Made by a program: the position numbers and the translations under genes. This document shows, piece after piece, positions 57,156 through 64,000 of a stretch of DNA of 64,000 nucleotides (its first letter is position 1; the number at the start of each line of letters is the position of its first letter). Origin of the DNA: Saccharum officinarum (lineage: Eukaryota; Streptophyta; Magnoliopsida; Poales; Poaceae); contig CM036168.1 in NCBI GenBank assembly GCA_020631735.1, forward strand, positions 100,894,036-100,958,035, read 5' to 3'. Under the pieces are notes generated by a model. The model saw only the letters and a list, made by a program, of their open reading frames with translations, was not told the DNA's origin and did no database searches.

Positions 57156-57432
57156 ATAGAATTATATTGTTGCCATCATTCTTCCTTGCTTCGAACTATT
57201 TCAGCAGTACTTCTTAGCGAATAAACATTGTTTTTCACTCACAGTAAATCAGCGTAAGGATAAGCCAAATTTTAACGAAACAAACAGGTTATGGAAGAAA
57301 CCAGATATCAATAGACAGTTAACTAGAGTACAAATCAAATAGTGAAATGTTATTGATGGTGATGTTTGCATGATCCTTTTTGGCGCGTTGACGCAGATGG
57401 GGACCATGAGTTAAGACGGCCCCGGTACTATC

Positions 57433-57672
57433 GGCCTGTTTAGATGGTGAAAATTTTTGGGTAAATTTTTGTAGCATTTTTCGTTGTTATTTGGTAAAAT
57501 TTATTTAATTATAGGCTAACTAGGCTCAAAAGATTCGTTTCGACATTTACAGAGAAATTATGCAATTAGTTATTTTTTTACCTATATTTAATACTCCATG
57601 CATACCTTCTCAGATCCGATGTGACAGGTACTGTATAAACTTTTTTTTTCCTCTTTGACCAACTAAACAGGC
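57433..57672. mobile_element. Tourist-like MITE
   Basis: GGCCTGTTTAGATGG to CAACTAAACAGGCC, with CTAACTAGGCTCAAAAGATT and TTTAATACTCCATGCATA. It lies about 380 bp upstream of the PGG gene start codon. Confidence 0.78.
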
Positions 57673-58050
57673 CCCTACGCATCCAACTCAGAGGCCGGAT
57701 CTGGACAGGTACTGTAGGTGGGAGTGAGAGGCACACGACGACTTGACGAGGTTCCCATTCGGGGTCAAGTCCACGCCCGGGTACGGCCTACGGGTACCCG
57801 CCGGAGAGGGAAGTTTCATGGCAGAAACCAGCCAACGAGGCAGCCAGGCAGGCAGCTTCATCATCAGCCAGAGTGATGGACGATGCGTGGGAGGTCAACC
57901 GGTCAAGTCTTTGTGAAGGTCGTAAAAAACCCCTGCGTCTGAACGCGCGCGGCGCGTCCCGCGTCGCCTGCCGGCGGCCACCTTAAATTAAGCTAAAGGC
58001 TAAAGCCCACCTGCCGGAGCGAGGCAGTGAGCGCGCTCGTGGTGGCCGGC

Positions 58051-61000
58051 ATGGGATGCGGATGCGGGTCGAGCCGTCCGGCGATGGCCAAGTCCAAGTC
58101 CGACGACAGCGGGAACTCGTGGGAGTACAGGCTCCGCAAGTACCTCCTGCTGCTGGCCATGCTGGTGGCCACGGTGACGTACGGCGCGGCGTTCAACCCG
58201 CCGGGCGGCGTCTGGCAGGACGCTGACCCCGCCCACGACCGCATCGCCGGCGACCCCATCATCCGCGACATCAACTACCGCCGCTACCTGGCTTTCTTCT
58301 ACAGCAACGCCACCGCGTTCGCCCTCTCGCTCGTGGTCATCGTCCTCGTCCTCATCCTCGCCGTGCTGCACGAGAGGCGCTGCGCCAGCCTGGCGCCGCT
58401 CCGCATCCTCCGCGTCGTCATGGTGCTGGACCTGTTCAGCCTCATGGGGGCCTACGCCGCCGGCGCGTTCCGGGACAAGCTCACGGCCATCTACTCCCTG
58501 GTCCTCCTGGCCGGCGTCGTCCTCTACCTCGCGGTCCAGATGGCGCTGGCCTGGCCCGAGGACAGGAAGGAGGACAGCGCGCCCCAGGGGCTCCGCAAGG
58601 TGGCCCACATGGCAATGGCCTCGCAGGAGGACAGCGCGTCCGAGAGGTTCCACAAGACGGTCCACATGGCGCTGGCCTCGCACAAGGACAGCGCGCCCGA
58701 GAGGCTCCGCAAGGTGCTCATGGTGCTCGCCACGTTCGCGGTGAGCGTCACGTACGTGGCCGGGCTCAGCGCGCCGGGCGGCTTCCGGGACCGCGCCGAG
58801 GGCGACTACCGCCCGGGCGACGCCGTCCTCAAGGGCAGCCGCCACGACGAGCGCCTCAAGGCGTTCTTTGTCTTCAACACCACCGCCTTCGTCGCGTCCC
58901 TGCTCATCATCATCATTCTCCTGGATAAGAAGCTGACATTCAGCCGAAATGTGCGGTTGGGCGAGCTCTATGTGTTCATCGCCCTCACGCTCATCGGCCT
59001 CGTCGGGGCATACTCTGCCGGCAGCTGCAGGCAGGTTGATACTACCATCTATGTCAACTCTCTGATTGGTGCCGTCATTGCCTGCATTCTTCTTCAAGCG
59101 GCTGCTATTAAGTTCTGCAAAAAAGCCATAAAGAAGTTCTGCAAAGCATCCACAAAGAATAGCTGCTTGTGTAATGGAGAAGGAAGCATCCATGGTAAAG
59201 TGTCAGAATGGCTGCGTCGAGCAAAGCAATGTTGTTTGGGTCCGACCACTCAAGATCCAAGCACCGGTAATGAAGATGCCAGGTATTAATAACAGAGCAC
59301 ATATCCTTCCTTATTCCTCCTCTTATCACTTATCAGCATTGGGATTAATTTTTGTTTTCCGGTGTAATTTGTCAGTGTTAAGCAGCAACAAACTCAAGCG
59401 CTGGAGAATGCCCGTTCTCTTGTTCTGCTGCTCGCCACTCTGGCAGCGGCCATCACCTACCAAGCGGGGCTGAACCCGCCGGGCGGGCTCTGGCAGGACG
59501 ACGGCGACGGCTACAAGGCCGGCGACCCGATCCTGTTAACCATGAGCCCCAGGCGATACAAGGCCTTCTACTACTGCAACTCGGTCGCCTTCGTGGCGTC
59601 CCTGGTGGCCATTGTCCTGGTCAGGATGAAGACCTTGCACCACCACAACGCGCTGGAGGCCGCCATGATACTGGACCTGTTTGGCCTCATCGGCGCATAT
59701 GCCGCCGGGAGCTGCCGGGATGTGAGCACTTCCATCTACGCCGTGGCCTTGGCCGGCGCTGTTCTCGTCTACGTTGTGATCCATGTCGTCTTATTCACGC
59801 TGGACCACAACGACGACGGCAGCACGAGGCGGAATGACGAAGCTTCCACAGAGGAGAAAAAGGATGCCGAGTTGGAGATGGTGAAGAAGCGGCGCAAGCG
59901 GCTGCTCCTCTTCGCGATCTTGGCGGCGACCATCACTTACCAAGCCGGGCTGACGCCGCCGAGCGGCTTCCTGGCCAAGAACGATCTGGGAACCGGGAAC
60001 CACGCGGGCGACCCCGTCCTGCTCAACAACTACCCACGCCGTTACACGGCGTTCTTCTACTGCAACTCGGTGAGCTTCATGCTGTCCATTGCGCTCATCA
60101 TCCTGCTCGTGAACCCAAACCTGTACCGGCCGGCCATCCAGAGCAACGCGCTCTCCGTTTGCACGGCGGTGGGTATGATGGGGATTATGGGTGCCTATGC
60201 CGCCGGCAGCACGCAGCATCGGAAGACATCCATCTACATCTTCGCGTTGGCGGGGTTCGTCCTCGCCGTAGTCATCTTACTGGTTGTGCTGTTCTTGGTG
60301 ATCGATCCGGACAAGAAGAACAAAACGGCAGATGAGTCAAACCAGGAAGACGGGTCGGCAGATGAGGCAGCCCCGGAAGGCAGGTGTCAGGGCCACTGTA
60401 TCTCCACCAGTGCCTGCTTCTCAAGGAGTGCAGATGAGGCAACCCAGGAAGGCAGGGCTGCTGACACTGTAAATCCCATAGAAGCCGATCCCGAAGCACA
60501 AATAACCGACGCGGCAGCCCAGGAAGGCAGGTGTCAGGGCCACTGTATCTCCATCAGTGCCTGCTTCTCAAGGAGTGCAGATGAGGCAACCCCCAGGGCC
60601 GCTGACACTGTAAATCCCATAGAAGCCAATCTCGAAGCACAAATAACCGACGCCCCCAATAACACGAAAGCCGAGAGCGGATATGAAAAGAAGCTACATG
60701 CCAAGCGCAAGTATCTGATGCTGCTTGGAATCCTGGTGGCGGGCATCACCTACCAGGCCGGCCTGGCACCGCCCGGCGGGGTCTGGCAGAGCAACGACGG
60801 CGGGTACGAGGCGGGCGATCCGGTGATGCACGACAACAGGAGGCACCGGTACCTTGCCTTCTTCTATAGCAACTCCGCCTCTTTCGTCGCATCCGTCGTG
60901 GTCATCGTCCTTCTGCTGCCGGGGTCGCTGCCAGCGTCCGAGAAGGGGTGGATGGACGACTGGTGGCTCGGCGTGATGAACTTTACGATCGTGCTGGACC

Positions 61001-61212
61001 TCCTCGGCCTCCTCGTCGCCTACGCCGCCGGCTCCAGCCGGTCGTGGAAGACCTCTGGATATGTCTCCGCGCTCGTCATCGCCGTGCTAGCCTATTTTGT
61101 GATCCATGTCGTGCTGTCGTGCGTCGTCAGGATCAGTAAGAGCAAGGATGCTCAGAGTCAGGGCGGCACCTCTCAGCCAAAGAAAGAGCTCCAGCTTCCT
61201 CAAATTGGTTGA
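58051..61212 (+). CDS. Membrane protein with five tandem PGG units, 2 exons, 1022 aa
   Basis: Exons 58051-59282 and 59376-61212 join in phase (intron 59283-59375, AG at 59374-59375); reading exon 2 alone misses about 55 residues before 59542. I start at MGCGCGSS because the upstream in-frame codons are non-ATG. Five units carry the PGG-domain signature, a hydrophobic helix, T-Y-x-A-G-L then PPGG, followed by a GDP..RRY.AFF.CNS block and further helices: residues about 50 (PPGG), 241 (APGG), 445 (PPGG), 605 (PPSG) and 876 (PPGG). With about four membrane segments per unit, some 20 are expected. No ankyrin repeats precede them, unlike ACD6-type proteins. Linkers contain repeats: three related 22-residue pieces (about 180-232) and a duplicated 50-residue piece (60376-60650). 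Function is not established; membrane location is inferred. Confidence 0.85.
60376..60650 (+). repeat. Direct duplication inside the PGG gene
   Basis: GAAGGCAGGTGTCAGGGCCA through ACACTGTAAATCCCATAGAA occurs twice (60376-60510 and 60524-60645), coding two copies of EGRCQGHCIS.SACFSRSADE and AADTVNPIEA. The second copy lacks a few codons. The frame is kept. Confidence 0.9.
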
Positions 61213-61852
61213 ATCATGAATGTACGGTATGGTCGTATCGTATGGAGCCGGGAGTTTGGGCTGGTTCGGCTGGTCGAAAAGCCCGCCGGTTTCGGCTGAT
61301 TCAATAGTGTTCTGGGAGAGAGAATAAGTTGAAACAAGCTGAAACAAGCCGAAACATGACCTGCAGAACAGGGTGTTTGTGCAGTTTTCGTGTCTTCCTG
61401 GCCTTTCGCGTGTTGTCTTGTGCTCTTTTTCCCATTGACTTGTGCCTGCTTGGAGCATACTGTGCTCTTTTCCCTGCTTCAGTTTTTTGGGTAGATTGAT
61501 GGAAGACTGGAAGTGGAACCTCTGCCTCTCTAGCCTGTTTGGCTGTTTGGGAGTTGGGACTGATTTAGGTAGTAGGCTGGGACCATCCTAAGCGTTACTT
61601 TGATACTCTCCTGGCAAATCTAAATCGGATTCCAATGAATGCGGTTTTGTATAATTGTTTGCTTCTTTGTTATTCAAACAAAGGTTCGCGCTGTAAAAAA
61701 AATGACTTGCACAAATGATCTGAGACAGCTTTTGGTTTTCCATAGGAAAGAATTGAAACGTGTTGAAACATAACTCGATCGAAACATAACTCGATCGACC
61801 TTGTCTGTCCATGCTGCAATGCAGCATTATACTCAGGTCGTCCTAAAATATA
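61213..61852. other. 3' flank of the PGG gene
   Basis: Probable 3' UTR. 61253-61370 contains a degenerate repeat of the GGCTGGTTCGGCTGG kind, similar to that at 15131. No gene. Confidence 0.4.
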
Positions 61853-62365
61853 CTTCCTCCGTCCTCAAAAGAATGCAATTTTAAAACAGTGTTATATTTT
61901 AGTATATCAAGTTTGATCAATTATAGATAAAAATTATAAACATTTATAATATAAAACAAATATCATTAGATTAATTACGAAAATTATTTTCATTATATAT
62001 TAATTTGGAGCAATAAATGTGAATAATACTACCTCCGCTCTTAAAAGAATGTAACTATGGGTTACGTGCCACGAAAAGTGGTTTACGTTTGACCAAATTT
62101 TTAGTGAATAATAATCAGTTATGTCTTTAAATTAATTTATTATGAAAATACATTTCGTAATTAAACTGTTGGTATTCATTTGGTATCATAAACATGGATA
62201 CTTTTTCATCTATAATTGGTCAAACTTAAGGTACTAAGATACGACATTGTGTTAGAATTGTATTCTTTTGGGCACGGAGGGAGTACTTACTAGAAACTTG
62301 GTCAAACGTAAAGTACTTTAATCTGCACACAACACATAGTTGTATCTTTTTAGGGACAGAGGTAG
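61853..62365. mobile_element. Stowaway-like MITE, interrupted
   Basis: Left end CTTCCTCCGTCC, right end GGGACAGAGGTAG. The two halves (GTGAATAATA ... CTTACTAGAAACTTGG) rejoin when 62029-62283 and one TA are removed. Confidence 0.72.
62029..62283. mobile_element. Inner nested Stowaway-like MITE
   Basis: Ends CTACCTCCGCTCTTAAAAG and CTTTTGGGCACGGAGGGAG are inverted. TA duplicated at 62027-62028 and 62284-62285, the Tc1/mariner-type signature. Confidence 0.8.
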
Positions 62366-62529
62366 TAATCGAATTTGAGTTTCTCTTTAGGAACGGTCAC
62401 AATGTGTGACTCAACGTTGTGAAGTGAACAATAGCACGTACAATAGCTAAAGATATACTTATGGCTATGGATCGACCATGGAAATAAAATATTTTTCTTC
62501 TCTTCTCTTCTTTTCTCTCTCATGGCCAT

Positions 62530-62830
62530 GGTGAAAATTTACATTTTAGTCCTTTCTAAAAACTTATTTTATAAATAGACCTTTGACAAAACCTTTTTAA
62601 AAATAGACCAAAGTTGGGTGTACGGTAACTCTACGCTGAGATATGCAGCTCGGCGTCCTCCTACGATTCAACGTTAAATTTGCCACGTAGTCACCAGCGT
62701 GTCGATCTGGCCGAAGCTCGGCGTTTAGTCAATTAACACCGAGACTAGCCATGTCGGCGTTTGATCAATTAGCGCCGAGATGTTGCACCTGTACAGTACA
62801 AGCTAACAGCTGAGCCCAGGTGCACGTACT
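62530..62830. repeat. CTCGGCGT palindrome-rich repeat end
   Basis: A TTTTTAAAAATAGACC-type outer block is followed by repeated GCTCGGCGT, AACACCGAGA and GCGCCGAGAT motifs in both orientations. The layout recalls the MULE termini at 18640 and 28044 with a different palindrome. The same words recur at 63930-63975, so an element may run past the right edge. Confidence 0.45.
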
Positions 62831-63314
62831 TGTCCATTCAAAATTTTGTGAATATTCATATAAAAATAAATATAAATCGCCTCGACATGAGATCAATTTT
62901 ATTAGAACCGCAATGTTACCCTCTGCGTGGTAAAAATACATAGATTGATAAAATGTTTGCCAAAATTTCTATAAAAAATTTTGGGATAAAGCTTGTGCAT
63001 GAGTTATCAAGTACTCCCTTTATTTTAAATTTTTTATATTTTTTGGAACGAAGTTTGTAGCCTTAGGATCCTGCTCGAGCGTTGTGGCCTGATCAGCTCC
63101 GGATGTCACGGTGAAAAGTGAAAACGGAGAGAAACGCGAGAAACGCTCGCCAAAATTCGTGCATCGAGGCACTCAGACTTGACTAGTGCATGTACTAATA
63201 GCATTTGTTTGTATGCGTATGCGTTAAACTTGGAGCAGATATGAGCATGCATTATCTTATATGCATTGATTTTTTTATGTGTAAATCTTATGCATTGAAT
63301 TTATGCATGCATCT
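62831..63314. other. Gene-free stretch
   Basis: No gene. It could be the interior of the element suggested by the CTCGGCG motifs on both sides. Confidence 0.35.
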
Positions 63315-63317
63315 AAT

Positions 63318-63592
63318 CGCTACTCCTTCTGTCCCTGAATAAATAGATTTCTAGAGTTGTCTTAAGTGAAACTTTTTAAACTTCAACCAAATTTTTAGAA
63401 AAAAAAACCATCAAGATTTATGACATCAAATAATTATCATTATCATTATATATACCATAAAATATATTTTTATAAGATGCTAATTTTATAATATAGATGT
63501 TATTACTCTTTTCTATAAAGTTAGTCAAACTTAAGACAGTTTGACATGCATGGATTCTAAGAATTGATTTATTTAGGGACTGAGAGTGTATT
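63318..63592. mobile_element. Stowaway-like MITE
   Basis: TACTCCTTCTGTCCCTGAAT on the left and ATTTAGGGACTGAGAGTGTA on the right are inverted ends. AT-rich interior, no gene. Confidence 0.72.
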
Positions 63593-63656
63593 TTCTTCAA
63601 GTGCATGAAAGTAGCATTAGTAGATTTTATGTGCAATGCATTGTTGTTAATGACTA

Positions 63657-63855
63657 CTCACTCCGTCCCATAAAAAGTGTCATTCTCGTTTCTCGAGAAG
63701 TCAAACATTTTAAACTTTAACCAAATATATAAAAGAAAATATCAATGTTTATGGTATAGTTAGTATCATTAGATCATTCGTTAAGTTTATTTTATAATAA
63801 ACCCATTCAGAAATACAAATGTTACTAATATTTTCTACGAACCTAGTATGATCTT
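63657..63855. mobile_element. Stowaway-like MITE, right end missing
   Basis: Begins CTCACTCCGTCCCATAAAAA and follows the Stowaway-like interior (TTAAACTTTAACCAAATATA). No matching right terminus. Confidence 0.6.
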
Positions 63856-63924
63856 TTAAAGCTTCCTCTAGTTTTAACAAATTATGCATGCAGCATGGTC
63901 ATGTATACCACGGTGAAATAGGTG

Positions 63925-64000
63925 TCTTTTAAAGCTATCTCGGCGTTCAGCGATGGACGCCGAGGTGCTGCAGTTGCACAATTCATTTTTCATGGAGCAT
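63925..64000. repeat. CTCGGCGT palindrome-rich repeat, at window edge
   Basis: ATCTCGGCGTTCAGCG followed by GGACGCCGAGGTGCTGC, an inverted pair related to the motifs at 62640-62790. It continues beyond the window. Confidence 0.45.

Noticed and set aside
58000..59193. 397-codon minus-strand frame
   Set aside because: Antisense of the PGG gene exon 1; low-complexity Glu/His/Arg-rich translation, while the plus strand has membrane segments and PGG motifs.
59542..61212. Separate second PGG gene starting at MSPRRYKAFY
   Set aside because: A phase-matched intron (59283-59375) joins it to the first part, and starting at 59542 would cut off the first helix and PPGG of unit 3.

Overview
The window looks like nuclear DNA of a panicoid grass (sorghum, sugarcane or a close relative; inferred from the very dense GGCCTTGTTTAG-type Tourist-like MITEs, Stowaway-like MITEs and GC-rich grass-type exons, not from any database search). 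There are no bacterial features. Host genes are few and widely spaced; most of the DNA is transposon-derived.

Layout. 1-617 is the end of an old Mutator-like element (MULE) that continues past the left edge. 0.6-12.5 kb is a MITE field with no convincing gene. 12.5-14.6 kb holds a four-exon universal stress protein gene and a small DUF3339 membrane protein gene. 15-18.5 kb is repeats, including a hAT-type MITE with a clean 8-bp target duplication. 18640-28044 is a 9.4-kb MULE with a 10-bp target duplication, termini packed with GGCGCC palindromes, and four genes: two small cysteine-motif (GRF-type) proteins, a plant mobile domain (PMD) protein and an 892-residue MULE transposase. 29292-32592 is a second, inverted member of the same family with its own different 10-bp target duplication. 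It is an internal-deletion derivative that lost the transposase and nearly all of the PMD gene but kept both small genes. It ends 439 bp before the start codon of a RopGEF (PRONE) gene at 33032-36144. Then come exon-like fragments of a degraded gene, a broken DIR1-like lipid-transfer gene (about 39 kb), and a five-exon conserved plant gene of unknown function (41.3-42.8 kb, minus). 43-58 kb is largely gene-free, with a 5'-truncated LINE and a 710-bp MULE-type foldback MITE. 58051-61212 is a two-exon gene for a membrane protein with five tandem PGG units. The right end is nested Stowaway-like MITEs and fragments of a further palindrome-rich repeat.

How it fits together. The most interesting system is the MULE pair: a near-complete multi-gene element beside a probably cross-mobilised derivative. 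They are nearly identical wherever they can be aligned, which implies recent activity. Three frames (PMD, one GRF gene in the large element, RopGEF) are each broken by one missing base in a G/C homopolymer, so assembly error must be excluded before any of these is called a pseudogene. Exon coordinates were derived by hand from GT/AG sites and reading phase; transcripts were not available.
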